Shown piece by piece: positions 44,134-58,651 of a stretch of 64,000 nt of DNA. This DNA comes from Oligoflexia bacterium (lineage in GTDB: Bacteria; Bdellovibrionota; UBA1018). Under the pieces are notes generated by a model. That model was not told the DNA's origin and made no database searches. It saw only the letters and a list, made by a program, of their open reading frames with translations. Made by a program: the position numbers and the translations under genes. The DNA lies in the NCBI GenBank assembly GCA_903935335.1, contig CAIZRG010000049.1:177759-241758 (forward strand). The letters are read 5' to 3'. Positions within the stretch are counted from its first letter, which is position 1. Every line of letters begins with the position of its first letter.

Positions 44134-46074
44134 ATGAGGCAGTACATTGAGTTGATTATAGGCTTTTTATTTGCATGCGTTTTGCCTGCCTTGAGTAGTG
44201 AGGTCGAAACCATTCCTGTTTTTTCTCTTTCCGATTCTAGTAAGGCCATTCGAATATCCAAAACGCTCATACTTGAGGATAGCGAGAAAAAGCTCGATTT
44301 TGATCAGCTCATTGAGTTGGATCGAAGTGGAAGCTTAGAATGGAAAGTAAATACGGCAAATAGCTTGGGATACTCGCTTTCAAGAATCTGGCTAAAGTTT
44401 GAAATCAGAAATGCTTCAAGTGATCGTTCCGAATGGATTCTAGAACAACGCTATTCCATTTTACAGATATTTGATGTCTATTTCAAAACAGGAAGCGGAG
44501 TACATTCGTTTCAAACAGGGAGGTTACGGGCTTTCGATGATCGTCCTTATAAACATAGATATTTTATTTACCCGGTTACTCTTGAGCGAGATAAAAGCAT
44601 TATTGTTTATACCAAACTGGAATCCAAGAGCCCGCTCCAATCTGTACTGAGTGTTTATGAAAAAAATCATTTTATAGAATCAGCATCCAATGAATCAATC
44701 CTAATAGGAATCTATTTAGGCTCAATCCTTGCCATGATCACCTATAACTTTTTTTTGTTTATAGGTACAAAAGAAAGATTTTATATTTTATATATTTCTT
44801 ACGCGATTTGTTTTTTTTTGTTTCAAACGTTTGTCACTGGTATTGGGTACCAATTTCTTTGGCCTAAATCGACTAAATGGAATAACATCGCCGGAAGCTT
44901 CCTGTTGGGTGCGAGTTATTTTTTTCTCTCAAGATTTGCTCGGTATTTTTTGGAAACAAACCTATTTTCTAAGGTTTCAGATTTAGTTTTGCGAGCCATT
45001 AGCTGGTTTTCTGTCGGGATTATGTTTTTTTCGGTTGTTTCGTATTCATCTGTTCTGAGTCAATTCAATGCCATGTTTATTACAGTAGTTTCTGTTCTGC
45101 TATTTGCTATTTCAGTCTTGTGCTTCCGAGGGGGCTCTAAGAATGCACTTTACTTTATTGTCGCATTTGGAACATTCCTTGTGGCAACTGCTTTCTATGG
45201 TCTAAATGACTTAGGGAAGATCTCAGGTAACTCGATAGTGTTGTATGGCCCGTTACTAGCATCAACTTTCGAGATTTTACTCTTATCCTTAGCATTGGCT
45301 TCTAGAATTAACTCGCTCAAAGAAGAAAAAATCAGAATACAAGATGAAATGATGAAAAAGGAACATACCTTACAGAAAGAAAAATGCCTTGCCGAATTGG
45401 CTACTCAAGTTGTACATGACATTAAGTCGCCTTTATTAGCATTGAATGTTGTAGTTCGTGATTTTTCGGGGCTTTCAGAGCACAACAGAATTCTCATCGG
45501 AATCGTAATTCAGCGGATTAATGAAATCTCTAATGTTTTATTAAAGAGTTACAGGCAGGGTATATCCAGTTCTAATGAGGGATCTGTACTGATAGAAAAC
45601 CATGGAAAATCGTCCTCAACACTACTCTCTGCTTTAATTGAGGAGATCACCTCCGAGAAGAAAGTCCAGTATCAGCGTAAAGATCAAATTTCGATCGAGT
45701 TTTATCAAACCAATAATTCGTTTAAAATTTTTACCAAGATAAATGCAATTGAACTAGGGCGGGCCTTATCGAACCTAATTGACAACTCAATTGAGGCAAT
45801 GGAAGGCAGAGGTAATGTGAGGATTATCTTGAAGCGTGAAAGTGAGATGGCTGTCATTGACATCACTGACAATGGTAAAGGGATTCCGCAAGAGGTTGTT
45901 TCTCAGCTTGGAGGGAGAGGTAAAACCTATGGTAAACAGGGTGGGGGTGGATTAGGATTATTTCATGCAAAAAGTATAGTCGAGTCTTGGAATGGCGTAT
46001 TGGAGGTTAAATCAAGTTTAGGGGTTGGAACAGTAGTATCCATTCGTCTGCCGTTATGCGACGAACTCCAGTGA
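44134..46074 (+). CDS. 7TM-type (7TMR-DISM-like) sensor histidine kinase
   Basis: About 646 residues. A signal peptide (LIIGFLFACVLPALSS) precedes a periplasmic beta-rich domain (WLKFEIRNAS, YPVTLERDK) of the 7TMR-DISM extracellular type. Seven hydrophobic segments follow (about 190-390), then a short coiled coil. The DHp has His in VVHDIKSPLLAL (near 427). The ATPase domain has an N box LSNLIDNSIEAM, DITDNGKGIP and GGGGLGLFHAK. The ATG at 44134 is preferred to a TTG at 44089 because it starts the signal directly. No cognate regulator adjoins it; the sigma-54-type regulator at 49010 is the nearest candidate. Confidence 0.85.
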   Translation: MRQYIELIIGFLFACVLPALSSEVETIPVFSLSDSSKAIRISKTLILEDSEKKLDFDQLIELDRSGSLEWKVNTANSLGYSLSRIWLKFEIRNASSDRSEWILEQRYSILQIFDVYFKTGSGVHSFQTGRLRAFDDRPYKHRYFIYPVTLERDKSIIVYTKLESKSPLQSVLSVYEKNHFIESASNESILIGIYLGSILAMITYNFFLFIGTKERFYILYISYAICFFLFQTFVTGIGYQFLWPKSTKWNNIAGSFLLGASYFFLSRFARYFLETNLFSKVSDLVLRAISWFSVGIMFFSVVSYSSVLSQFNAMFITVVSVLLFAISVLCFRGGSKNALYFIVAFGTFLVATAFYGLNDLGKISGNSIVLYGPLLASTFEILLLSLALASRINSLKEEKIRIQDEMMKKEHTLQKEKCLAELATQVVHDIKSPLLALNVVVRDFSGLSEHNRILIGIVIQRINEISNVLLKSYRQGISSSNEGSVLIENHGKSSSTLLSALIEEITSEKKVQYQRKDQISIEFYQTNNSFKIFTKINAIELGRALSNLIDNSIEAMEGRGNVRIILKRESEMAVIDITDNGKGIPQEVVSQLGGRGKTYGKQGGGGLGLFHAKSIVESWNGVLEVKSSLGVGTVVSIRLPLCDELQ

Positions 46075-46333
46075 TTTCCATCAGCGATAAATCTTGCGGA
46101 ACTGGAAGAGATAATGATTTTGGACGTGACCCATCCATGTATCAAATTTGAGAGAGTAGAACTGAAAATTTGAAATCTAGATGAAGGCAAAGGTATATTT
46201 CATTTTTCTAGGTTAGAAGAGTTTTTGAATTGATTAATTGTGAACTGATAGCGGATAGGATAACCGGTTTGGATGTTACTGAGATAGCGCCCATTTTGTG
46301 AACCCTTCTGAAGGTTTGAGAAAATGGATTTAA

Positions 46334-46960
46334 TTACTGGGTTTGAAACCTAATTTTTTCGAGCGTCCCATACATTCCTACGTCAAACAGAACGAAACGT
46401 TCAAATTTAAACTCCGCCGGAATGGGGTGCTTCCGAATCCAGGCCTGGAGATTCTGATCATTTGATGGTTTCTCAATCCTTCCCATGGTAAAATGAGGTC
46501 GAAAAGCTGGGCCTGCAAAAGGATATGAGTAATGGTTTATTGAAACTTTTTCTTTCTTGTTTAATCCTTCTAGCTTTTGTGGATCAGCAGATCCGGAATT
46601 CCTAGCTCGTAGAGGATCAATTGAGTCAATAATGGAATTTTGTAGAAATTTGAGTCTTTCAGTTATTTCTAGATCGAGGAAGAAAATTTTGTTCAGCCAG
46701 AGATTTAGACCATTAGACTTGATGATGAGGGGAGTTTTTAATGAGCCCCATGTTGTTTCTATAGTTTTTGTTATAGTATCGAGTCGGTTTAATTCAAACT
46801 GACCTTGGAACAAGGAAATATGGGGAAGAAGAGACTGTCCGTCCTCAAGAATAAAGGACGAAGGATAGACTTCTTGGATTGCTCGATTCAGTTTCACAAG
46901 ATATTCGATTCCAATAGAATCTGGAATCAGTGCAATTCCCAGGGAGAGTAGGCTAGTCAT
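46334..46960 (-). CDS. 2H phosphoesterase superfamily protein
   Basis: A 208-residue protein with the two H-x-S/T motifs of the 2H (2'-5' RNA ligase-like) superfamily: His47 in LPHISL and His156 in RPHFTM, spaced as expected. Such enzymes hydrolyse 2',3'-cyclic or 2'-5' phosphodiester bonds in RNA or nucleotides. The start overlaps the phosphatase gene upstream by eight bases, with AAGGAG before the ATG, so the two are coupled. The natural substrate is unknown. Confidence 0.75.
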   Translation of the reverse strand: MTSLLSLGIALIPDSIGIEYLVKLNRAIQEVYPSSFILEDGQSLLPHISLFQGQFELNRLDTITKTIETTWGSLKTPLIIKSNGLNLWLNKIFFLDLEITERLKFLQNSIIDSIDPLRARNSGSADPQKLEGLNKKEKVSINHYSYPFAGPAFRPHFTMGRIEKPSNDQNLQAWIRKHPIPAEFKFERFVLFDVGMYGTLEKIRFQTQ

Positions 46961-47882
46961 GGTTCAGCTCCTTTATTATCCAAGGTTTCACAAGCGGAAG
47001 AACTTCAGACTTCTTTAATCCAAGAACAGCTATGAAGCCATTTCTATTTTTTGGATCACCTCGATTGTAGGTGAAGGCTTGGCCTTTAAAATCACAGATC
47101 CAGCCGCCCAAAACTTCAAAAAGAGACTCCGCTGCAGAAAGATCCCATTCACTCGTGTAATTTCTAGGAAAGAGATAAATTTGTGATTGCCCACACTCAT
47201 ATCCAGAAAGCATTTGAAGGAAGGTGTTTCCAGCCCCCCCACCGAAAGACAATGAAACTGGACATTGCCACTGTTCTTTGAAAATTTTTTGAATAGCGCT
47301 TAAATTGCGGGGAAGGTCCAGTTCTCGTGCATGAATTGTAATTACAGAAGAGATCGGTCCAACCAAAATACGACTTTCGGTTGATTGATGCTTTCGAAAA
47401 ATTCCTATTTCATTTCCTCCGTAGACAGAAAAATGATCTAAAGGGCTATAAATAATGCCAGCTAATGGCTGAAAATCTTTTTGACTTTTTTTTAATAAAG
47501 CAGCTTGAATAGTGAATCCGCAATAACCATTTTTAAATTCATGCGTACCATCTAAAGGGTCAACCTGCCATAAAAGTTCTGGAGTTAGGTTCTCATCTCT
47601 TTTATCTTCTTCAGAATACGATGCGGGAAACTCTTTTCTGCAGTGATTTAGAATCCAAGTGCTTGCTTCACGATCAGCTTTTGTAATGATTTCATGAAAC
47701 CTGCCATCCTGGAAGATGTCATTTGAGTCTAATTTTTGAAATCGGGGTAAAATGAAGCGATCAGCAGCTTCAGCTAAAATAGAATGCATTTTAACAAGGA
47801 GAGCTTTTAAGTCTATCGAGGAGGTAAGTTTAGATTTAATCGTTGCATTAGGGTCCAGGTTTGGTATTTTAAAGTCAATCAC
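46953..47882 (-). CDS. cysQ: Inositol-monophosphatase-family phosphatase, CysQ-like
   Basis: A 309-residue metal-dependent phosphatase. The family metal-binding residues are visible: SEEDK (Glu91, Glu92), VDPLDGTHEF (Asp108, Asp111) and the later EWDLSAAE. The DPLDGTxEF form is typical of CysQ, which removes the 3' phosphate from adenosine 3',5'-bisphosphate. Coupling to a 2H phosphoesterase suggests a shared nucleotide or RNA-end substrate. Specificity cannot be read from the sequence alone. Confidence 0.75.
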   Translation of the reverse strand: MIDFKIPNLDPNATIKSKLTSSIDLKALLVKMHSILAEAADRFILPRFQKLDSNDIFQDGRFHEIITKADREASTWILNHCRKEFPASYSEEDKRDENLTPELLWQVDPLDGTHEFKNGYCGFTIQAALLKKSQKDFQPLAGIIYSPLDHFSVYGGNEIGIFRKHQSTESRILVGPISSVITIHARELDLPRNLSAIQKIFKEQWQCPVSLSFGGGAGNTFLQMLSGYECGQSQIYLFPRNYTSEWDLSAAESLFEVLGGWICDFKGQAFTYNRGDPKNRNGFIAVLGLKKSEVLPLVKPWIIKELNHD

Positions 47883-48020
47883 GCGTAACCTCGTATTTGA
47901 TTATAGAAGTGTTAGGTCAAATACTGTCTATTACATTTTAAGGCAATCCGTTCTTATCCATAGTCCTGTGTTTTGTAACATTGTATATCGGGATGATAAA
48001 GCTTTGCTTGGTATATCTAC

Positions 48021-48534
48021 ATAACAGTATTTGAAGATGAGGATTCCTTCAGACAGGACTCAACTTTAAACAGCACTTGGGCAAGAATTGGTCATCAACC
48101 GTCATTTTCTGTGACCGAAGCACCGAAGTCAGTGAAAACATTTGGCTGCGTTGACATATTTTCAGCTCGATTCTTATATGGCCGAGACACCGCTTGTAAC
48201 GCAAAGCAATACCTTGGATTCCTTGGCCAGATAGCCAAGCAGTACCACGGCCAAAAGGTTATCTATATTCAGGATAATACCTCATATCACAAAGATGGTG
48301 AAATTTGGAGCTGGTTTTAAGGTAAATAGAAAGTGGTTTGAGGTTTTCAATTTACCGCCATACTCACCCGAATTTAATGCTGCTGAACCGCTATGAAAGT
48401 ACATGAAAAAGGTCGGTACCCATGACAGGTATTTTGAAAACGAGGATGAAATCACAAATACTTTGACGCGAGTTTTTCGAAGCATTCAAAAAAGACCGGG
48501 AAAAATAAAAGAATATTTGCGACCATTTATTTAA
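48021..48534 (+). pseudogene. IS630-family transposase remnant
   Basis: The DDE catalytic part of an IS630-type transposase is readable in two frames. The first frame has VFEDEDSF (first Asp), TWARIGHQP, FGCVDIFSARF and VIYIQDNTSYHKD (second Asp), ending at 48320. A frameshift near 48298 leads to WFEVFNLPPYSPEFNAAEPL (third acid, Glu). The conserved Trp codon that follows is a TGA at 48394, then KYMKK and a tail to 48534. The N-terminal DNA-binding part and the inverted repeats were not found. Clearly inactive. Confidence 0.8.
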
Positions 48535-49009
48535 CTAACATGTCTAGTTACTTATGTTCGGCTGTATATTTACAATAGAACTATTTCTCCAGGCTGACAT
48601 AATCTTTGACAACCAGGACTTTTCCTCCCAATTTGAGCAGTCCTTTTACTGATATTATATTTGGGGCAATTCGCTATATAGCGAAATTTAATCGTTTCAG
48701 CGAGTACCACACTGATGCAGCTTGACGGCAACTTAAGATCTGAATATAAGAAATTAAATTGAATTGCAGTAGTTGCAAGTGAAAGGCTTTGTGCGAAGCT
48801 CAAAATCAGTATTTAAGATTTCCTCGTTTTTTTTAACAAAATATGAATTTATTTTAGAAAAAGAAATCGGCTTATATTTTATAAGTCGTCTTCAATTAGT
48901 TTCTGAAAGTGTTTTAGTGACAAGCTATTTTGAAGGCCCGCTAATACAAAATAATTGCATTAGAAAAAATAGTTAAATCTTTAACTATTTTTTAGCTTAA
49001 GTTTCAATT
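48535..49009. other. Intergenic region between IS remnant and regulator
   Basis: About 475 bases with no supported gene. A 77-codon minus-strand frame (48570-48803) has scattered cysteines but no recognised match and may be further mobile-element debris. The right end carries the palindrome at 48964-48993 and must hold the promoter of the regulator at 49010. Confidence 0.5.
48964..48993. repeat. Perfect 14-base-arm palindrome before the regulator
   Basis: AAAAAATAGTTAAA (48964-48977) and its exact complement (48980-48993) around a two-base centre, ending 16 bases before the start codon at 49010. It could be an operator, or in RNA an A/U-only hairpin with a T run resembling a weak terminator. 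Confidence 0.75.
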
Positions 49010-50488
49010 ATGAATGAAAACAAAAACCTTAAACAGTCTATTTTAATATTGGATGATGACCCTCTTTGTCGAATCTCCTTGTGTGATATTTGTTCAAAAA
49101 TTAAAATACCTGAAAATCAACATTTAGAAATTATAACAGTTTCAGATTTTAATTCATGTATGAACACGCTTAAAAAGAGAAAGATCGATGTTATTTTATT
49201 AGATAAAAATTTAAAAGAATCTAACTTTGAATTAAATAGCTTAGATAAAATTGACGTCCTTCTTCACCAACAGCCAAATGTAAAAATATTAGTCATCACA
49301 GGAGATAATGCTTCACAAGATATTGTAACCGCTATTAAAAAAGGGGCCTTCGGATTTATCAGAAAAGACGAACCTACAGAACTTTTGGTTTTCCAACTCC
49401 AAAAAGCTTTAGAAGTAGCTCAAATCTCTACAATTCCTTTAATGAATGATAAACAATTTAATCTTTGCTATCAAATAGGAGCTAGGTCTGAAATAATGAA
49501 TAAAGTTCTCCTTCGTTCTAGGGCATTTGCTCAAGCACGCAGACCTGTGCTTATTCTAGGCGAAACAGGGACTGGCAAAACGCTTCTTGCAAAGTATATA
49601 CATGCCCAAACTTTTGATTCAAACTCAGTTCAAAGTAAAACGTTTATTTCAATTAACCTAAGTGCTCTACCAGTCAGTCTTCTAGAGCGAGAGCTTTTTG
49701 GTAGTGAAAAAGGAGCTTTTACTGATTCTAAAGAACGAAAGCAGGGTTATTTCGAGTTAGCTAACGGGGGAACTTTATTTCTTGATGAAATTGGTGAAAT
49801 TAGTCCTGATCTTCAGGTTAAGCTTCTCAAGGTTATCGAAGAAAAAAGCTTTTATCGATTGGGAGGGGATAGAGCAGTATCATCAGACTTTAAATTGATT
49901 TGTGCCACTAATAGAGATTTAGAGGATTTAGTAAAAAAAGGGCTTTTTAGGGAAGATCTTTACATGAGGGTTTCTACTTTTCAAATTGCTATTCCACCCT
50001 TATCTGAGCGAAGGGAAGATATTCTTCCGATTGTTGAAGCTGCTCTGCCACGATGGGCTCAAGAAAGTCAAGTACAGATTGCTTTTGAGGAACTTCCTGA
50101 TGAACTATTGGAATATCTTTCTGCTTTTAATGGACGAGGAAATGTTCGTGGCTTGGAACAACTGATCTTTAGAATATTTGCTCTTACCCCTAAAAGGCTC
50201 GGAGGAAAATTAGATTTGACCTATTGGAGAGAAGCATTAGAATTGAACGAAGGTTCTAAATGTCTTTCTTCGAGCCAAAAAATTTCACTAAAAACATTAG
50301 CTAATTGTAAATTCGAAATTGAGAAAACTACTTTTCCAGGCATTGATTCAGCTTTAGAGCAATTCGAATCAAAGATATATGACGGCTTGTTCCAAAAATG
50401 TGAGAGTAGTCGAGAGCTTGCTACTGTTTTAAAAACCTCTCCAGCTACTGTTTCAGTAAAGTTAAAACGTTTCGGATTAAAGTCTTAG
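49010..50488 (+). CDS. Sigma-54-type (NtrC-like) response regulator with altered GAFTGA loop
   Basis: A 492-residue regulator. The receiver has LDDDP, acceptor Asp in ILLDKNLKES, Thr in VITGDNA and Lys in FIRKDEP. The AAA+ domain has Walker A GETGTGKT, Walker B GGTLFLDEIGE and FREDLYMRVSTF. The loop that touches sigma-54, normally GAFTGA, reads GAFTDS. The C-terminal helix-turn-helix (ELATVLKTSPATVSVKLKRFGL) is Fis-like. It lies alone on the plus strand next to transposon debris, with the orphan sensor kinase at 44134 as nearest partner. Confidence 0.87.
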   Translation: MNENKNLKQSILILDDDPLCRISLCDICSKIKIPENQHLEIITVSDFNSCMNTLKKRKIDVILLDKNLKESNFELNSLDKIDVLLHQQPNVKILVITGDNASQDIVTAIKKGAFGFIRKDEPTELLVFQLQKALEVAQISTIPLMNDKQFNLCYQIGARSEIMNKVLLRSRAFAQARRPVLILGETGTGKTLLAKYIHAQTFDSNSVQSKTFISINLSALPVSLLERELFGSEKGAFTDSKERKQGYFELANGGTLFLDEIGEISPDLQVKLLKVIEEKSFYRLGGDRAVSSDFKLICATNRDLEDLVKKGLFREDLYMRVSTFQIAIPPLSERREDILPIVEAALPRWAQESQVQIAFEELPDELLEYLSAFNGRGNVRGLEQLIFRIFALTPKRLGGKLDLTYWREALELNEGSKCLSSSQKISLKTLANCKFEIEKTTFPGIDSALEQFESKIYDGLFQKCESSRELATVLKTSPATVSVKLKRFGLKS

Positions 50489-50583
50489 GAGTCAATGATT
50501 TTTTCAAATTTCGTGATATTTAGGTGATCTGTCAGATTGATCCCAGTCAGAAGCTACTTGTGAATCAGTAAAGATCTATAAGT

Positions 50584-51456
50584 CTACTGAAAAGTTTTAC
50601 GACCTTCTCGATGAACCAGCCTTTGTCGAATCCGGTTTAACTTAACATCAATCACATAAGGTGAAGGGTGCTTCTTTTTTAATCCCTCAAAAGCAATCAG
50701 TGCTTCATCCAGACGATCCAGCTCCTCAAGACAAGATGCGACTCCAAAGTGAGCTTCACCTACAAGCTCGCTTTGAGGATAATCCTGAATAAACCTTTTA
50801 TAAGCTTCAATGGCAGACTCATACACATTCGATTTGATTCCTAGTTCTTCTGAATGGTGCTCCCCACAGGTAAAATAGGTGATCCCAACCTCAAACTCAG
50901 CTTTTTCACCCCATTTCGTCTTAGGAAATCTCTGATTCAGCTCGCGAAAAGTTTTCAAAGCCTCTTTGAACTGAAAAAGATAAAATTGACTCTTTGCAAT
51001 TCTAAAAAAAAACTCTGGAACCTCCAGAGCAGTAGGCTTTTCTCGGATCAGACTTTGATAATGCACTATTGCTTGATCATAGTGATCCAGTTTTGAGAAT
51101 AAAATTTCTCCTATCTTGATTTGAGCATCCCAAGCCATAGGTCCATCAGAACTCGTCTCCACAAAGCTCTTAAATTTTCGAATTGCATCATTGTATTGAA
51201 ATAAAAAAAGAAATTGTGTCATAGCCGCTCGGTAATTTGCCTGTTGACCGAGTAAACTGCGCGGATCTTTTGCTGCAGCTCTTTCAAACTCAGCCACAGC
51301 AGCTACGTACTTTTGATCAGACCAAAGTTTCTCTGCTAAGACATAATGGTTTTTAGCACTATCCACACTACAGGAAATAAGAATAACGCTAACCCAAACT
51401 AAGAAACTTTTCTGACTTTTAATGATCCAAAATTGAATTTTCTGAACCCTCTTCAA
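50584..51456 (-). CDS. TPR-repeat lipoprotein, BamD-like
   Basis: Outer-membrane-type lipoprotein with a signal ending in a lipobox (ILISC). TPR repeats follow, including [35 protein letters not shown] and [13 protein letters not shown]. The layout resembles BamD/YbgF-type proteins of envelope assembly. No ATG precedes the signal. A TTG at 51456 gives a 29-residue lipoprotein signal and overlaps the gyrA end by 38 bases; a longer frame starts at 51513. It is co-directional with gyrA and probably co-transcribed. Confidence 0.75.
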   Translation of the reverse strand: MKRVQKIQFWIIKSQKSFLVWVSVILISCSVDSAKNHYVLAEKLWSDQKYVAAVAEFERAAAKDPRSLLGQQANYRAAMTQFLFLFQYNDAIRKFKSFVETSSDGPMAWDAQIKIGEILFSKLDHYDQAIVHYQSLIREKPTALEVPEFFFRIAKSQFYLFQFKEALKTFRELNQRFPKTKWGEKAEFEVGITYFTCGEHHSEELGIKSNVYESAIEAYKRFIQDYPQSELVGEAHFGVASCLEELDRLDEALIAFEGLKKKHPSPYVIDVKLNRIRQRLVHREGRKTFQ

Positions 51457-53941
51457 CCAAAGCAGAGCCACCTCTATCCTCAGATTCAACAGAATTTTCT
51501 GCCAGATACTCAAATGATACTAGTTTTTCTCCAGGAGACAAAGAAATGAGTCTGACTCCCTGAGTGTTTCGGCCTTGCTCAGAAATTTCGCCCACATGAA
51601 TCCGAATCATCTGGCCTTTCGTTGAAACTAACATCACATCGTCCTTAGGTAAAACCTGCCGTGACCCCATAATAAGTCCATTTCGGTCACTTATTTTCAT
51701 ATTAATGACTCCCATACCTCCACGACTCTGGAGCCGATACTCACTCACAGCTGTTCGCTTTCCGTACCCATTTTCAGTCACAGTCAGTATTTCGTAACCA
51801 GGACCTTGCTCTTCTGCTTTATCTAAAACTTCAGCGGCTACCACTCGATCCCCTTCATTGAGATTCATCCCAATGACTCCACGAGCTGTGCGACCCATGG
51901 CTCTCACATCCTGCTCATTAAAACGAATACTCATCCCGTCTTTTGTACAAAAAAATACGTCATTTGATCCTTGAGTCAGTTTAGCACAAATTAAGGCATC
52001 TCCTTCATCAATAGAAATAGCCGCAACCCCTGCTGAACGAACGTTCTTAAATTCGCTTAAAGAAGTCTTCTTAATAATTCCTGCTTGAGTCACAATAATA
52101 ATGTATTCATTTTCTTTGAACTCTCGAACAGGAAGAATCGCCTTGATTTTTTCTGACGGCAATAAGTCTATAAGATTGACGATTGCTTTGCCTTTTGCTC
52201 CTCGACTTGCTTCAGGAATTCTATAAACCTTTAACCAATAAAGTCTTCCCTTGTCGGTAAAACAAAGAAGATAACTCAAAGTATTGGTTTTAAAGATTGT
52301 GTTAACAAAATCTTCCTCACTGGGATTCACTGCTCGAATCCCACGCCCCCCTCGATGCTGACTTTTAAATAAATTAGGATCAGTTCTCTTAATATACCCA
52401 GCATGAGTAATCGAAACTAAAGTATCTTCGTCTGCAATTAAATCTTCAACTTCAAATTCAGAAGCCACTCCAAAAACAATCTCAGTTTTTCTTTTGTCTC
52501 CATATTCTTTTTTTATTTCATCCAGCTCTTTCTTGATCACACCATAAACTCGAGACTCACTTCCTAAAATTTCTTTTAGTTCTTGAATCAATAAAAGAAC
52601 TTGTTGATATTCATTAGTAATCTTATCTCTTTCAAGCCCTGTTAATCGCTGAAGTCTCATATCTAAAATAGCCTGAGCTTGGAGTTCAGAAAAATTTAAT
52701 TCAAAAACTAATTGTTTTTTTGCTTCTTCAGGGTTTTTTGCTCCTCGGACAAGCTCAATAACTCGATCCAATAAAGACACTGCTCGAATCAAACCTTCTA
52801 AAATATGGACTTTAGATTCCGCTTTTTTTAAATCGAAAATCGTTCTTCGAGTAACCACATCTTTTCGATGATCAACAAAAGTCCAAAGCAAATCCCTTAA
52901 ATTAAAAATTTTCGGTTGATTTTGATGAATCCCTAACAAATTAATACTAAAATTTTCTTGAAGCTGTGTAAGCTTGTAAAGCTTATTAAGAATCACATTT
53001 GAATTTTCACCTTTTTTAATTTCAATCACAATTCTCATGCCAGTTCGATCTGACTCATCTCGAAGATCTGAAATTCCTTCAATCCTCTTATCTTTCACTA
53101 GGTCAGCTATTTTTTCAATAAGTTTAGCTTTATTCACTTGGTAAGGTAACTCGGTCACAATAATTCGTTCACGGTCACCTTTCCAAGTTTCAATCTCCAC
53201 TTTAGCTCTTAAGGTCACTGAACCACGGCCTGTACGATAAGCCTCTTTTAAGTTTTGACCTCCAAAAATATATGCTCCTGTCGGAAAATCTGGTCCCCTG
53301 ATGAATTCTAAAATATCATCTGTCTTTAGATTTGGTTGTTGAATGAGAGCAAGAGTCGCATCAATTACTTCAGAAATATTATGTGGAGGTATACTAGTAG
53401 CCATACCCACAGCTATTCCTGTTGATCCATTAATTAAAAGATTAGGAATCTTTGCAGGTAAAACAAGAGGCTCTTTTAAGCTATCATCATAATTACGGCC
53501 AAAATCAACTGTTTCTCGATCTAGGTCAGAGAGCATCTCTTCGGTAATAGGATTCATCCGAATTTCTGTGTATCTCATTGCGGCTGGAGAATCTCCATCG
53601 ACCGATCCAAAATTTCCTTGACCGTCGATAAGAGGGTATCTCAAGGAAAAATCCTGCGCCATCCTCACAATCGTATCATAAACAGCTACATCCCCATGAG
53701 GATGGTACTTACCGATCACATCCCCAACTACACGTGCTGATTTTTTATAAGGCTTATTATGTGAATTACCTAAATCATACATAGCGTATAAAGCACGTCT
53801 ATGCACAGGCTTCAACCCATCTCTGACGTCAGGAAGTGCCCTTCCAACAATCACGCTCATAGCATAATCAAGATAAGCCCCCCTCATCTCATCTTCAATG
53901 TGAACGACTACTATGTTTTTATCTTGCTCTAAATCACTCAT
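51419..53941 (-). CDS. gyrA: DNA gyrase subunit A
   Basis: Breakage-reunion subunit of gyrase, 840 residues. The catalytic Tyr is Tyr124 in AAMRYTE. The C-terminal DNA-wrapping domain carries the GyrA box as QHRGGRG, which separates it from ParC. In the quinolone region, GDVAVYDT has Val85 where E. coli has Ser83, and Asp89 at the Asp87 position. The C-terminus is acidic ([15 protein letters not shown]). It follows fabH by six bases. Confidence 0.97.
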   Translation of the reverse strand: MSDLEQDKNIVVVHIEDEMRGAYLDYAMSVIVGRALPDVRDGLKPVHRRALYAMYDLGNSHNKPYKKSARVVGDVIGKYHPHGDVAVYDTIVRMAQDFSLRYPLIDGQGNFGSVDGDSPAAMRYTEIRMNPITEEMLSDLDRETVDFGRNYDDSLKEPLVLPAKIPNLLINGSTGIAVGMATSIPPHNISEVIDATLALIQQPNLKTDDILEFIRGPDFPTGAYIFGGQNLKEAYRTGRGSVTLRAKVEIETWKGDRERIIVTELPYQVNKAKLIEKIADLVKDKRIEGISDLRDESDRTGMRIVIEIKKGENSNVILNKLYKLTQLQENFSINLLGIHQNQPKIFNLRDLLWTFVDHRKDVVTRRTIFDLKKAESKVHILEGLIRAVSLLDRVIELVRGAKNPEEAKKQLVFELNFSELQAQAILDMRLQRLTGLERDKITNEYQQVLLLIQELKEILGSESRVYGVIKKELDEIKKEYGDKRKTEIVFGVASEFEVEDLIADEDTLVSITHAGYIKRTDPNLFKSQHRGGRGIRAVNPSEEDFVNTIFKTNTLSYLLCFTDKGRLYWLKVYRIPEASRGAKGKAIVNLIDLLPSEKIKAILPVREFKENEYIIIVTQAGIIKKTSLSEFKNVRSAGVAAISIDEGDALICAKLTQGSNDVFFCTKDGMSIRFNEQDVRAMGRTARGVIGMNLNEGDRVVAAEVLDKAEEQGPGYEILTVTENGYGKRTAVSEYRLQSRGGMGVINMKISDRNGLIMGSRQVLPKDDVMLVSTKGQMIRIHVGEISEQGRNTQGVRLISLSPGEKLVSFEYLAENSVESEDRGGSALVEEGSENSILDH

Positions 53942-53947
53942 TTTTAT

Positions 53948-58634
<4,687 letters not shown>

Positions 58635-58651
58635 TCTTATTAATGAACACT

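Noticed and set aside
48570..48803. 77-codon frame with several cysteines beside the IS remnant
   Set aside because: Could be mobile-element debris, but I recognise no motif and no start signal.
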